Assembly (NCBI RefSeq): GCF_000003815.2
Contig: NC_049996.1
Coordinates: 15,358,828 to 15,422,827 of the forward strand
Direction of reading: 5' to 3'
DNA: 64,000 nucleotides
Source of the DNA: Branchiostoma floridae
Lineage: Eukaryota; Chordata; Leptocardii; Amphioxiformes; Branchiostomatidae
Within the stretch, counting starts at the first letter, position 1. Each line of letters opens with the position of its first letter. The position numbers were made by a program, and so were the translations under genes. This document shows, piece by piece, positions 1-12,200 of the stretch. A model generated the notes under the pieces. That model saw nothing but the letters and a program-made list of their open reading frames with translations. It was not told the origin of the DNA and searched no databases.

Positions 1-115
1 AATGAATGAATAAATGAAGGCCATTTATTGCACACTTGCCCCATTGGGCTAAGTACAGGTCACATGTAAAAATCATATATAGGTAACAATGGAAACAACC
101 ATACACATCTATATA
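1..115 (-). mobile_element. 3' end of a CR1/L2-like LINE (fragment)
   Basis: Read on the minus strand, this segment ends in a short unit of the form TGCAATAAATGGCCTTCATT followed by ATTC-like tetramers. That is the kind of 3' terminus seen in CR1/L2-type non-LTR retrotransposons. No reverse-transcriptase reading frame is present, so this is only a 5'-truncated tail running to the window edge. The family assignment is by general resemblance and was not tested by a search. Confidence 0.4.
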
Positions 116-285
116 TACAGATATGCGTCTAATCTATTCTAGGAGATTCGACTTCAACTCGCTTAATATAATACATACTAACAAACGGGAATACCACGGT
201 TCTCGGTTGTCATCGGGAATTTGATACCTTCCGATTTCTACGTTCAATATATGACTGCAGAGTTTTGCCTTCCTGGGTACTGTAC

Positions 286-440
286 TAGTCTCTACCAGAC
301 TCCGGATCGCTGGAAAATTTAGAAATGGAACAAATAGAGGAGTCGTCAGCCGGCCAGAGGGATATAGCCGGCTAGGGAACAGTGGATCGCGTGCTGTTCC
401 CTAGCCAGCTATACTCCCATGGCCTGCTGACTCCTCTAGC
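286..440. mobile_element. Truncated copy of palindromic MITE family A (TAGTCTCTACCAGACTCC ends)
   Basis: The left arm matches the complete copies at 3485-3690 and 22275-22470: TAGTCTCTACCAGACTCC, then GATCGCTGGAAAA, then a segment resembling GAAATGGAACAAATAGAGGAG. The right arm stops inside the palindrome, near CTGACTCCTCTAG, so the terminal ~50 bases are missing. It is a non-coding, deleted relative of a foldback element. Confidence 0.7.
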
Positions 441-709
441 TATTACAGCACTGTACTGTACCACTTCAAAATGTGTAGTCGAAAAGTACACACACATGAC
501 ATATATATGTGTCAGCTGGTAGACTTTGCAGCTTGATTGACGGGTGACCTGCGATGCACTCTGACCCCGAGCCCCCCACAGTGTGTTGTGAATCAAGGTT
601 GGGAACATACCTGCACCGGAAGGGTCAGAGGTCGCGTCACCCCACATAATTGGCGCGCCAGGTACGAACCCCCGGGCCACTCAGGGGGCATGTGTTTCTG
701 AACAATGAA

Positions 710-879
710 TACTGTAAATGCAGAATCTTCACCGCAAACGTATAACCACCGCGAACATTTTCCATGGCAGTAAGAGACTACAGTGCATGGTGCTACCGCG
801 AACTTAAAACCACAGCGAAAAGTCCTTTTTCCTGCTACCGCGAAATTGAATCCCCGCGAAATTAAATACATTTACAGTA
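710..879. mobile_element. MITE family B (TTCGCGG-rich foldback), copy 1
   Basis: The element is bounded by TACTGTAAATGCA on the left and its inverse ending TTTACAGTA on the right. The interior has several TTCGCGG/CCGCGAA blocks in opposite orientations and the marker GCACTGTAGTCTC (here inverted). Other copies are at 2164-2308, 6964-7175 and, more diverged, near 34477-34677. It has no coding capacity; it behaves as a short non-autonomous DNA transposon. Confidence 0.75.
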
Positions 880-1110
880 CGTCCGTACATGTACTGTAAC
901 ACAGAGGTGGTGGGGCGGGGCAATACTGTTGTCTTCGATAAAGAAATCATAAGATTGCTTTGCTATTCTGTTTTAATTTCAGCAAAGGAACAGGTCCGAA
1001 TTCTGAAAAAAAGCGCAACATTGTACAATTTGAATAAAGGAAAACATAAACTTTCTTTGTCATTCAGTACTTTTCTTTCAGACATGGAACTTTTGCTTCC
1101 CATTCCATAA

Positions 1111-1440
1111 TTAATTTCTTGAGTACGTAATTTAATGAAATGCCAATAGTTATTAAGAAACGTGTAATATTGCACACGGGGCTGTAGTGTTTGGATATGT
1201 GATATGTAAAATCTGCGTATCATTAATTTCTTGAGTTCTTGATTTTATGAAATGCCAATAGTTATTAAGGAACGTGTGATATTGTACACGGGGCTGTAGT
1301 GTTTGGACATGTGATATGTAAAATCTGCGTATTATTAATATCTCGAGTTCTTAATTCAATGCAATGCCAAGAGTTATTAAGGAACGTGTAATATTGCACC
1401 CTGGGCTGTAATGTTTGGACATGTGATATGTAAAATCTGC
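1111..1440. repeat. ~111-bp minisatellite, three tandem units
   Basis: Three consecutive units of about 111 bp each contain TAATTTCTTGAGT-like starts, AATGCCAATAGTTATTAAG, CGGGGCTGTAGTGTTTGGA and GATATGTAAAATCTGCG. Units begin near 1111, 1223 and 1334. They differ by a few substitutions and carry no open frame. Nothing links the array to a gene. Confidence 0.85.
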
Positions 1441-1549
1441 GCAGTTATCGGCTTGGGGGCTCTCTGCAGCTTATCGGAATGAGCAGGAGGCTTATCTGCG
1501 GCTAGCTTCACTCCTGAGGTTTTGACGCACACGACGCCTGGATACTCTG

Positions 1550-1775
1550 TGTTCTCTGTGCGTGTGTTTGTCTGTGTGTGTGTGCACGCGCGTCTGCATG
1601 TTTTTCGTGTTCGTGTGCGCGCGTGTATGTGTGTGTGTGTGTGAGAGAGAGATAGAGTTTCTGTGTCTGTGAGTGTGTGTCTGTGCGTGTGTGTGTGTTT
1701 GTGTGTGTGTGAATGTGTGAGTGTGCGTATGTGTGTGCGTATGTGCGTCTGTGAGTGTGCGAGTGTGCGTGCGCA
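1550..1775. repeat. GT-rich microsatellite with GA interruptions
   Basis: Long irregular GTGTGT tracts interrupted by GA runs and GTGC variants. The histidine/threonine-rich frame seen on the opposite strand is a by-product of CA repeats and is not a gene. Confidence 0.9.
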
Positions 1776-2163
1776 AATGAAACAAAATATTGAGTTCAAA
1801 TTTCTCAGCACCCACCTCAAATGAAGTAAAAGAAAAACTCGTGACACGAACTGTATGATAATCACACTCTTTTCGGGAAACTGTAGTTTGCCGTTTTTAA
1901 GCGGGGCAGTCTCTCTCTCTCTACATATATATAAACCTGCCATCATATTTTCCGTTGACAGGCCAACCTCCCCTCATCCACAATTCCCCATCCCTCTTCA
2001 CCCCCGGAACAGTACTGGATCATCCCTTAATATCCACTCCATTATCTCACATGTCAAAACATCCCACAATATTGAACACGCCGCGTTTTTACCGCAGTGA
2101 CCTCCGGGGAGTTGTGCGAGTTCCGCACCGGCAGCAGTCCACACAGACGCCGCGATACAGCGT

Positions 2164-2308
2164 TACTGTAAATGCATTTAAGTTCGCGGAGATTTGATTT
2201 CGCGGTAGCGGGAAAAGGGACTTTCAATTTCGCGGTAGTACCATGCACTGTAGTCTCTTACTGTTATGGAAAAATGTTCGCGGTGGTTTTAAATTCGCGG
2301 TATTTTTT
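2164..2308. mobile_element. MITE family B, copy 2 (right end missing)
   Basis: It starts with TACTGTAAATGCATTTAAG and TTCGCGG. The central marker GCACTGTAGTCTCTTACTG follows, then TTCGCGGTGGTTTTAAATTC. The terminal inverted copy of TACTGTAAATGCA found in copies 1 and 3 is absent here. Confidence 0.75.
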
Positions 2309-2395
2309 CCAAGCCTCCTTCACCGGCGTCTCTGGGGATTTTGGCGTAATTTATTTTTATGGGGGGGGGGGGGTGCGATACAGCGTCAGGCCACG

Positions 2396-2830
2396 TTCAT
2401 GTGATTATGTGGATGACATCTTCAGGGAACCCCCAAACTGATGCGAGCGTGGGAATAACCACCAAAAAAAAGAGAACCAAATAAAAAAAAGTTGCCTTCA
2501 TTATGAAATTGTTCATTATGGAACCCCAAAGCTGATGCGAGCTAGCCTGAGTACCATCCTCCGTACCACACAGAATATAATATGCCGAACAATAGATTCT
2601 TCATTTTTGTTGTATCACGTTCCCTTTGACCTTGGAATATTCTATCATATTCTATGACATTCGTATACGTTTTCCGATATATTGTGTTGCAATCCACGGC
2701 ATAAATTTGCTTATTTTTAAGCTGTTTTTATGATTTACAATATGGTTAAAGACTTTTTTATTTTTATTTTTGGAAAAGGCCGAAAACTGATGCTCGCGCG
2801 GATGTCATCCATAGAATCAAATCAGCATGG
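2396..2830. mobile_element. MITE family C (GATTATGTGGATGACAT ends), copy 1
   Basis: The left end GTGATTATGTGGATGACATC and the right end GGATGTCATCCATAGAATCA are inverted relatives of each other. A second copy with the same ends lies at 35262-35548, and a right-end fragment lies at about 34160-34230. The interior is AT-rich and non-coding. A run of about 12 G at 2350-2362 lies just outside the left end. Confidence 0.6.
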
Positions 2831-3484
2831 CGTTATTTTCCCCCGAAACTCCGCGGATAGAAGTGGTGTTTGATGGATCGCATCGGATCCCGTCAGAGCG
2901 GACTCCGCGGAGGTGATGGATAGGGTGCCGGTGGATCTGGACCAAATCCCGTAGAGAACTCCACGTCACTTAGCGGGCGTGTAGCGGTTTCCCGTTTTCC
3001 GCTGGGTGGTCGTTTGTTTTAGCTTCCTCTCAGGCAAGTAAAGATACCGGAGAAAACAGTCTGCTAGGGGCGACTCAATGATGTCTCTGTGGTAAATACT
3101 TATCATATGACAACGAAACGTTGATGTTTTTTTTTTTACAAACCAACCATAGCTAAACCCATACAGTCCGACATTTTCACCATTACCAAGAAGCGAGAAA
3201 AAGCCGAACTTCTGTGTTAGACAAAATTTGTGGTACAAAACAAGCCAGAGATCTGCTTAGAGATTAACACTTGCACACATGTTTCTCGTGTGGCATGGCC
3301 TTGGCGTGTCCACCTCTTCCATCATTAATGGATCACCCCTCACCGTATCAGCATTTGGCGATTTTCAGCGAACCGCGAAACCCTGTCCATCCGTCATCTG
3401 GTTAATCCCCCACTCTCGTCACAATCAGATAACCCGTGTTTAAGACATTCTTAACACCTGCTCGGAAGTCGGGCCCAAAACCGC
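2831..3484. other. No gene seen
   Basis: Unique-looking sequence with a few short open frames. None has recognisable protein similarity, splice context or repeat structure. Confidence 0.5.
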
Positions 3485-3690
3485 TAGTCTCTACCAGACT
3501 CCGAGTCGCTGGAAAAATCGTAGAAATGGTACAAATAGAGGAGTATGCCGGCCAGAGGAATATAGCCGGCTAGGCAACAGTAACGCGACCGCGGATCCTA
3601 GGATCGCGAGCTGTTCCCTGGCCGGTTATATTCCTCTCTATTTGTTCCATTTCTACGATTTTCCAGCGATCCGGAGTCTGGTAGAGACTA
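3485..3690. mobile_element. Palindromic MITE family A, complete copy
   Basis: An almost perfect foldback element beginning TAGTCTCTACCAGACTCC and ending in its inverse GGAGTCTGGTAGAGACTA, with the centre near GCGGATCCTAGGATCGCG. It is flanked by CAAAACCGC and CACAACCGC, a 9-bp target-site duplication with one mismatch. Nine-base duplications are typical of Mutator-like (MULE) elements; that superfamily assignment is inference. Confidence 0.85.
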
Positions 3691-4314
3691 CACAACCGCG
3701 GCACAAGTCGTTAACTAACGCGCGCTTGACGTATATACAGACGACACAAATAGCCCAGAAACACGTGTTAATCATGACCAACCCTGGGCGACGTACTTAG
3801 ACCATATGGAACGTGACGTTTTCCAAAACGCGTTCTGGAAATGATTTTTAACAGGAGTGTTTTAATTGGCTGTTGGGCATCGCACAACATTCTGCTTGAT
3901 TTGCGTCATCAACTTTTCGGCTACAGGCAGAATGAGTAAGGTTGGAAGTGGAGAAACTGTGTAAAACGTCGAAGAAAGAGTGAATCTAGCGTTTTGTAAT
4001 GAAAAATTGCCGAATTCTCGTCCTCTAATCCTGATTAGATTGTTGCATTCTCTCCAGAAAGGTGTCCTTTGCGGAATGTTATCCTCGCCCGAGGCATGAC
4101 GGGACTTGAGACAAAGGAGGGCTGATGATGGATAACTTGTCGGTCAGGGGGTGACGCGGCTCCGCACAAATCACTCCGCCACAACAACAACAACAACAAC
4201 AATGCACAACACCGTAAACAACAAGTCTCTAGACAGACGTGTCAGCTGGATAAAAAAAGTAGACGAATCTGGCCAAATAGGGACAAATAAGTTACTATGG
4301 GTTTTCAGTCCGTC

Positions 4315-4440
4315 TTTTGCAGTCTATCCGGCCGGTCAATTCACTCCTAGGCCAATTAACTCCTAGCCTACTAGCCTACCTTGGATAAATTCCCCTATTG
4401 TAATACTATTCGGCCAGGCAGGAGTCTGGTAGAGACAAAG
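4315..4440. mobile_element. Degenerate right end of MITE family A
   Basis: GGAGTCTGGTAGAGACA near 4419 matches the right terminus of family A. Upstream, CACTCCTAGGCCAATTAACTC and GGCCAGGCAG are weakly palindromic. No left terminus is recognisable, so this is probably an eroded copy. Confidence 0.45.
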
Positions 4441-5370
4441 TAGTGTTGCTGTAGGGAATTTGAAATAGTTTAGAAATACTTTGTGTTGGTCCTTGTGATT
4501 TTGTATTATCAAACATGAAAGACTGTTGAGCTATTTTTGTAATGGCTATATAGTGCACACAATCTTATTTGTTGATAAACAGTCACCCACACTTCCGAAG
4601 ATCATTTCATCAAGTTGGGAGGGCATTGGGTAATGGAGTTTTCTTTCTCAGAACCAGTAAAGTCTCACCTTAGTACCTGCTTACGTTTCTGTACAAGTTA
4701 ATGTTTTCTTTTCAGCAAATAAAATCCCCCTGCCTGTAACATAGTGGCGTTCGGTCCAGTTTCAACTTGCTCTGCCGAGAGCTTCACAAAGAAGCTAACG
4801 TCCCTATTCAAAGTCTCTGAACTAGATCAACACTGCTGCACAGACGTAACAACACCAGACGTAACACTGCAGTACCACGGAAAGCCGACAGGAGGCCCTT
4901 TGATTTACAGACACCCACCGACATACCAAAATATTCATCCATTATTCTTCGAGTTATATGCTGTCTAAAGACACACGTACGTACAAAAAAAACATACAAA
5001 TGAAAACATAACCTTATTAGCAAAAACAAAAAACAAAAACGAATGAACGTAAAACATCAATATTTCCGGACTGCGGAACCATATTTAAAGACCCAAAGAA
5101 GCACCACACTAAATCCCGGCTACCCAGCACTCCGCATCCCATCCTCCCGCCAGAGCACGGACATTACTTATACAGCCATTTTTACGGCACCTTTGTTAGT
5201 ATGCGCTAATAACAACGGTCTTATTGGGCCCTGCGCAATAACATGGTCAATCTATTACTCCATCGAGCGCGATGCGAATAGACGTCTATGTCCATCAAGA
5301 GACACCATTTCCCGGGACTTTATTACACGGGTTAATGGAAATCTTATTGAGGCTTAGCGTGGAGAGCTCG
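4441..5370. other. No gene seen
   Basis: There are a few open frames of 70-104 codons on both strands. None shows a domain, a signal peptide or convincing splice sites. Treated as non-coding. Confidence 0.45.
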
Positions 5371-5375
5371 CGGGG

Positions 5376-5451
5376 CTGTCGTTACATCGGGGTAGTCACG
5401 GGGAATACTGAGTAGGGCGCACAGCTACTCTCCATGCTTAGTTAGGCTCCG

Positions 5452-5493
<42 letters not shown>

Positions 5494-5597
5494 GGGGGCG
5501 TGAAAACCTCCCGGGGCTGTCGTTACATCGGAGTAGTCAGGGGGAATACTGAGTAGGTTCGCACTACTCTACAACACAGGTTCTTAGGCTCCCGCTA
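5376..5597. repeat. Direct repeat pair around a GA/poly-G tract
   Basis: A segment containing TGTCGTTACATCGG, AGTAGTCA and GGGAATACTGAGTAGG occurs at about 5376-5455 and again at about 5516-5597. Between them lie a GA dinucleotide run and a run of about 14 G. Both copies run into homopolymer-rich sequence, so the second may be genuine or an assembly duplication beside the gap. Confidence 0.7.
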
Positions 5598-5719
5598 AAA
5601 AAAAAAAAAAAAAAAGAAGGGAAAAAGGAGGGGGGGAAATATTGGGGAGACTTATAGAAAAAAAGGTGGAAAAAAGGAAAAAAAAAAAAAAAAAAGGAAA
5701 AAAAAAAAGGGGGGAAAGG
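5597..5719. other. Homopolymer-dominated, probably low-quality sequence
   Basis: Only A and G runs with a few other bases, immediately beside the run of N. The composition looks like low-quality read consensus rather than biology. Open frames here consist of poly-lysine/phenylalanine and unknown residues and should be ignored. Confidence 0.75.
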
Positions 5720-5987
5720 NNNNNNNNNNNNNNNNNNNNNNNNNNNNNNNNNNNNNNNNNNNNNNNNNNNNNNNNNNNNNNNNNNNNNNNNNNNNNNNNN
5801 NNNNNNNNNNNNNNNNNNNNNNNNNNNNNNNNNNNNNNNNNNNNNNNNNNNNNNNNNNNNNNNNNNNNNNNNNNNNNNNNNNNNNNNNNNNNNNNNNNNN
5901 NNNNNNNNNNNNNNNNNNNNNNNNNNNNNNNNNNNNNNNNNNNNNNNNNNNNNNNNNNNNNNNNNNNNNNNNNNNNNNNNNNNNNNN
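5720..5987. other. Assembly gap
   Basis: A run of N of 268 positions. Nothing can be said about its contents; the true size may differ. Confidence 0.99.
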
Positions 5988-6221
5988 CCATGACGGACGG
6001 CCATTCAAAGCGGAACTGTATCGTCTGTACTCTATAAATTGAGTTATCTTCTTCTTTGTTTCTTTTCATAACACGTATAGAGAGGGAAAAATAAAATAAT
6101 ATTTGGTATGCAGGTTCGCACACTGTATCGTCTGCACTCTTCATATTGAGTCATCTCCTTATTTGTGTCTTTTCATATACACGTAGTAAAAAAATTATTT
6201 CTCTCTGTCTCTTCTATAATA

Positions 6222-6300
<79 letters not shown>
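6222..6300. repeat. (TA)n(GA)n compound microsatellite
   Basis: About 18 TA units followed directly by about 20 GA units. A further GA-rich stretch lies at about 6618-6690. Confidence 0.95.
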
Positions 6301-6303
<3 letters not shown>

Positions 6304-6963
6304 GAAGTGATATGTGTTTTATCCCTCTAACTGATTGTTTGGAACTGCAGGTGCCTTTTTGTCGGAAATTTTGGATCTCATGTTATTTTTCTGATGATCT
6401 CTCTTGTCTTGATCTTTTCCTTAACGCATTTTTTCCTTTTTCTGTTCTCAAAAATCAGAAAGCCGCTTTGGTGTATTCCTTTTCGTCTCTAGAGGCTCTA
6501 GTTGCCATTCGCTACAGAATGAGTCATTTCGTATCGGGTTTAATGGGGGAAGCTGAGGAACATGAGAAAGAGTGCGTGTTTCCAAGATGGGTGATGGAGA
6601 TATATAGATAAGATATTGAGAGAGACAGAGACTCAGAGACAGAGAGAGGGGGGAGAAAGGAGAGATAGAGAGAGGGAGGGAGAGAAAGAGGAAAATGAAA
6701 GACCGAGGACCGCTTAGGCTAGCGTCACATTTCGGTCGGGCTGTTTGTTGAAACAAAAAATAGAAATGTATACACAAAATTTTGCCCAAATTAATAATGC
6801 CCACGACTATTCTCTTAACGTCTTGTATAGTTTGGTGTCTTTTATATCATACTTTTCGTTCCCGAAGGCCGGGCCCCGGTTTGAAAATGTGACGTAGGCC
6901 TTAGGTGAAAGACCTTCCCTACATCATTCCCAACCCCACCGACCGTATAAAAGCTACTTGGTA

Positions 6964-7175
6964 TACTATAAATGTATTTAAGTTCGCGGGGATTTAATTT
7001 CGCGGTAGCGAGAAAAGGGACTTTTCGCGGTGGTTTCAATTTCGCGGTAGCATCATGCACTGTAGTCTCTAACTGTTGTGGAAAAATGTTCGCGGTGGTT
7101 TTAAATTCGCGGTGAAGTGGCCACCGCGAAAACCGCGAAAATTAATCCACCGCGAACATTTCTGCATTTACAGTA
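6964..7175. mobile_element. MITE family B, copy 3 (near complete)
   Basis: The left end TACTATAAATGTATTTAAG and right end CTGCATTTACAGTA form the terminal inverted repeat. The interior carries opposed TTCGCGG/CCGCGAA blocks and the marker GCACTGTAGTCTCTAACTG. It is the most complete family B copy in the window. Confidence 0.8.
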
Positions 7176-9050
7176 TCCCATCCTTCCACCATCAGTACAC
7201 GTATATGCATGCGTATCGACCGTAAATTTATGGCCGGGCTCTAAAAGCGAGTGTCGACTTCCCTTGTTGAGTTATTGACTAGCTCGTGCAAGAGTGTCTC
7301 CAAGGGGGGCACCCAGGTCGCGCAGACACACATATGAAAACAGAGCATCCAATATTTCAGGTTCGGGCCTGCTTTCACCTCTGATGGATCGCCTCTTGTA
7401 TCTGGACAATCATCTCCGCAAGCTCCATCAAAAATCGTAATAATCGATGTGCCGTAAATGGGCACCCCGCTGCGCGATACGCGAGTCGGAGTCGTAAAAT
7501 CAGGCGAATGAAACAAGCCGTGGGTGACAGGTCATAAATCCGACGGGCCAACCCCCCTTCGGGCCGGACGGCAAGTCCGCGGGGTTTGGGAACTACAAAT
7601 GTCTTCACAGAAGGACGGGAACGACCGTTACTGCTTCTGGACAAAGGGTAGGGAACAGCTAGAGCAGCGTGAAGTAACGCCAAGGAGGGTCCAGTTGTTC
7701 AGTTCTTCAACAACTGCATGGACCGTCCCCTGTTCACTCTAGCGACCCCAGTTCCGAGAACCAATGATGTTTTATGAAGAAAACTGCGGCAAGACAAAAA
7801 TTGGTCCCGTTTACACGGAAACAGATTGACTCAGGTTCCTAGAAACTGAAGAAAGGGCAAAGTTTCTTCTGTGCCAAAAATCAACTGTTGTTCTTTCCGG
7901 TAACGACCAAATTCAGGACTCAAGACGAGTCAAGACGAAATATGCTGCTCAGGAAACCGTACCGGCAAACCTGTTCTGACTGAAACTTGAATACAATTCC
8001 AGCTTCCAGTATCTAGATTTATGTACGGCCTCGAGTCTTGGATTGAACCCGACTTCTTCACTAAACCCGTTTTGACCTAGGAACTGTCAGGGCGATGAAG
8101 ATCATCAATTCCAAATGGCTGGCTAAACTCTAACTCCCCGCTGTGCGAGTAATCTTTAACACTAACTTCTTACACGGTTCATTTAGTCCCAACCACAACG
8201 TACGTTTCTCGGTCAGAACACGGCCAGTTGTAGTCTAGAACGCAGCCTGTGGGGAGTTGCGTAACCAAGGAAGGGTGAATGACTCACGTTCGAAAAGTAC
8301 ACCTGAAAAATTCAGCCCTGCCAAGATGGCGCCGCCTCCAGGCTATCAAATCGACGGGAAAGAAACGCTTCTGATTTTTCGTTCCCCCTGTTTGATTTTT
8401 ATGATATAAATGTATAACCCAAATATATATTTTGTTGAGCATTTCAGTTGCTTTTTGTATTTTTTTACTCTACTTTATTTCGCTGGACTTCAGAAACCCA
8501 AACTATGTTTCAAGTCCATACCGAGAACGGGGTGGGGTTGGGGTGAAACTTCAGTACACATGACGTGCCCCCTTTTACCTTATCTCTTCGTCATTGCTGT
8601 AAATCCCCAATGTTTTAGTTGTAAAATGTATCAGTTACAAGAAGTGGTTTGAGTTGATACGGTGTTTCCGCTGTAAGCCCGGTTAAGGTTTCCAGAGGAA
8701 TAAGACTACGACATACTCAAGGATGCAAATACAAGTCGTACGTAATAGCGCTTGCAACAGAAACTACCCGTACAGTATTACCCGCCCTCTTGACTTTGCA
8801 CTTGTCCAAGGTTATACAAATCAATGCTCACACAAAATCCGCACAACCGATCACGTAGCGGGTAAATCCGCGCTACTCAAGGCAAGATCCTTCAAGGGGA
8901 CTTCCTTAAACCCAGCGCCTTAAGTCACATCAAGGAGGTGCCGAGTCCCCAAGCTTAGCTAGCGACTTATGGGTATAACGTCACCTTAGATTGTCTGTGG
9001 TAATCTTAGATATGAACCTCAGCGATTAAGGCGTAGGTGGTAGGACGCGC
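7176..9050. other. No gene seen
   Basis: Open frames up to about 100 codons exist on both strands, but none carries a recognisable domain or a credible exon context. No repeat family from elsewhere in the window is detected here. Confidence 0.45.
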
Positions 9051-9262
9051 GTGTTTGTGTGATTGTGTACGTGCTCTGTCTGTCTGAGTGTGTGTGTGTG
9101 TGCGTGAGTGTGTATGTATGTGTGTGTGTATGCGTGTGTGTGTGTGTGTGTATGTGTATGTGTGTGTGATTGTGTGTGTGTGTGTGTGTGTGTGTGTACT
9201 CGTATGTGCGTGTGCGTGCGTGCGTGCGTGTGCGTATGTATATGTATATGTATATGTGACCG
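9050..9262. repeat. GT-rich microsatellite
   Basis: Irregular TG/GTGC/GTAT tracts of about 200 bp. The cysteine/valine-rich and histidine/threonine-rich frames over it are repeat translations, not proteins. Confidence 0.9.
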
Positions 9263-12200
9263 TGTTGTATCACAGGTGCCAGGCGGTGTTTAGCGCAGTG
9301 TAACCCGGCCCTGTGCTGTTGACACACCGGTAACTCCACCGTACCTCGGGTCGCGCTCGGGAATTTCAATGAGGCACAGCTGAAGACCGAGGAGGTGCCT
9401 CCATCCCCCTGCCAGGAGAGGAGAAACCGAATCCCACCCGAACTGCTACATGTTGCATGTGTAGGAGATGTGGCCAGAATCCTGAGTATTCTCGTTAAAA
9501 CCACTGACGGGGAAAATGGGTCTTGACGGTGCAAAAATGTCAGGTATCTAATTAGAAGCCGTCAGCAGTCAGGCTAGGGGCGCAGCACAGCTTCAACCTA
9601 AAACACGTTTCCTTCTCCAAACGTGTACGGAACTGCAACTTTAAAAACGCCAGGACAAAATCGTGTCCAGAAATACGCAGAAAATGTCCACAGACATCCG
9701 CTAACCGTACTTTAACATGGCTACACGCTTGTTAATGCTGCCTCACATCTGATCTGTATCGCCACACCGCATGTGGTGCACGGAATAGGGTAGCGACAAA
9801 TTTGAAACAAGGCATTTGCTTACCTGATAAATCAGAGCTGCAGCAGGTAGCCACATCACTCCTTACCCCCTGGGATCACGTCTTCTCCCGCTCCAGTGCC
9901 TCTACTTAGCTCCCACTAGGTGTCTTGTAGTGCTTACTTGGCTTATGAGGCAAGGCGCATTAAACGTTTGGACGCGCGCCCAGGCATATATAGACGGTCT
10001 CTAGCCTTTACCAGGTATATATGGGCACGACAGGGTGTCTACTGCCCCTGCCATTAACAATTACTACCAAGCCAATCTATAAGTCCAGATGGCATAGAAA
10101 CAAGGCCCTCCGGAACACTAGTAAGGGTTTTCTCGTAGCTTACCGTACTGAGGTTGGGTTGCAGGCGGCTTGGTAGAAGCCAGGCGCCGAGAGTGGAGAC
10201 TGGACGGGCCGGGACCCTCCCGTGAACGAAAAGTGATTTTCTGGGTCAGAAAGTCAGATGAAGTCTACGTCCCGATGTGACAGGTGATCATATGGTGAGA
10301 TCCTTAGCATCAACGTCAGCGACAAGCGGGAGGAACCAGAAACTATGCGGGGGGGGGGGGGGGCAGATAATTTAAGGGGAGGGACGGTATTATGTAGTCG
10401 ATGCTATCATAACTCAATAACAAACTCGAGCTGCGTGTTTGTCTAGAGAGACACGGCTTAAGGCCTGCTTTTGGAACTAAACCAACATATCCGGAGGGAG
10501 GACAGCATCTTTCATGGCCAAACCACATTCTACAAAAAAGGGGCTGTCAGCTCCAATTTTATACACTAATCTTTTCTTTTTTCCAACTCGATGAGGTAAT
10601 GATACGTAAAATTGTGAGGACAGGACAGGAGATGGGATTAGCACACGGAAAAGTGCACCTTTTTAAATGGCGTGACAGAGGGAGCGAAAATTACAGCAAT
10701 TATCCCGCCCTGCTCTACAAGCTGTCTGTCACACGTGCCAAACTGCCAACCCCAGACGGGCGTCACATCGCTCACAATCGCGCCATGTTAACGTCTGTGT
10801 ATGAAAACATGTCGAGATATGATTATGCTTATTTCTTAACGTTCAGTCGCCTTTTGTGTATGCTGTGTGTTATGTTTCGTGACGTGAACAGCAAACAGGG
10901 ATTATATCAGCACGCTATAGAATCATTCCTTTGTCTCCTTAATACATTGGCTAAAAACATAATTACACAACAGCCCGAGCTTGAATGAAACCCCAAGACT
11001 ACGAGGTTCATTCTTTCTCGTACGACAGCTTCTAGAAAAGACCACACGACAGTTTCCCATGCCCATAATTTGATCGGACAGCCAGGCTAGCACACATGAC
11101 CGGCGCTAAAATGAGCGCAAAATTTCCAAACGTCCAAGGCCTCCAACTGTAGACAACACGACCGCCATGAGATATACGATCCTGCCACAGGCCAAATAGT
11201 CCACATCGCTCTTTGACAACCCAGCTAAACAACTGCAGTATTTACGACGGCTAGCATATCTTTTCCGAATCATTAATCTTAAAACCAACAGCGCGAAACG
11301 CACAAGCTAGGAGAAGAAACCACTGTGCATTTCGCCTTAACAAACAAAGAAATTTCGACTTAAGTTTTGTGAGAACAAAATCTTTAAATTTTGAACGTGG
11401 GAAAAGTCGATTTATGTGAACGTTTCTGTCGTTTCCTGACATTCTTCGCGGTACTTAACGCATCAACATACGGCTTGATAAAGGACACATGTCTGCGCGC
11501 AGGCGGATCGGGCTTCGCCACTGCGTGCGGGTATGAAAACAGTTGTCTTTGCACGGGGCAATGTTTGGGCTGATCGAACCCAACCAACTGACCTCCAGTC
11601 GAGCGTGATTCATCGACAAATTGTTTTTCGGGACGGAAATTAACTCTTAAAGGCGCCCCACCAAACTTTGAATGAACGCAGCGCAAGTGTAAAGCACCGT
11701 TTCAGTATACAAGTGCTTTGACTAGGTTCTAGGGGTGGTGTTAGTTGAAGATTTGACGAACGGAGGGGTTAAAGTGATTGACAGGTGGCTAAACTCGTCT
11801 GGAAAGCCAGGATTGACGACATGCCGTGCGAACATGCCTGCCTTTCCGCCTCAGGTCACCTACCCACTGACTTAACACGCTGTGAAGCGACACACCCCGA
11901 ATCAACCCCCTGTTGGGGACCTAAACAAGCTCCAAATCACGCCAATTCCTACAAAAACAAACCCAGGCTGAACTTCGGATTTGTTCTCCGGCGAAGTGGG
12001 TGATAAAAGCCCGCAAACAGGTGTCAGAAAACCCCAAGTCAAACACCGAGTCACAAACCCCGGAAGAGACACCTACCTGAAAGTTCACTCACATTCTCCG
12101 CCATGTTGACATGATTACGATAACGTAATTAACGACAGGTCAAAGGTCACATGAGAAGCGCATCTCCCCACAAACTATCTAATCTTATAGGTCTAAAAAG

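Noticed and set aside
1377-1946. 189-codon histidine/threonine-rich frame (-)
   Set aside because: It consists of CA/GT microsatellite translation without a domain or splice context. The same applies to the frames at 9019-9534 and 9088-9303.
5564-6144. Frames of 118-186 codons across the gap
   Set aside because: Most of each frame is unknown residues from the run of N or homopolymer.
10599-10988. 129-codon frame (+)
   Set aside because: No recognisable domain, codon pattern or splice context; it could be chance in a long non-coding stretch.
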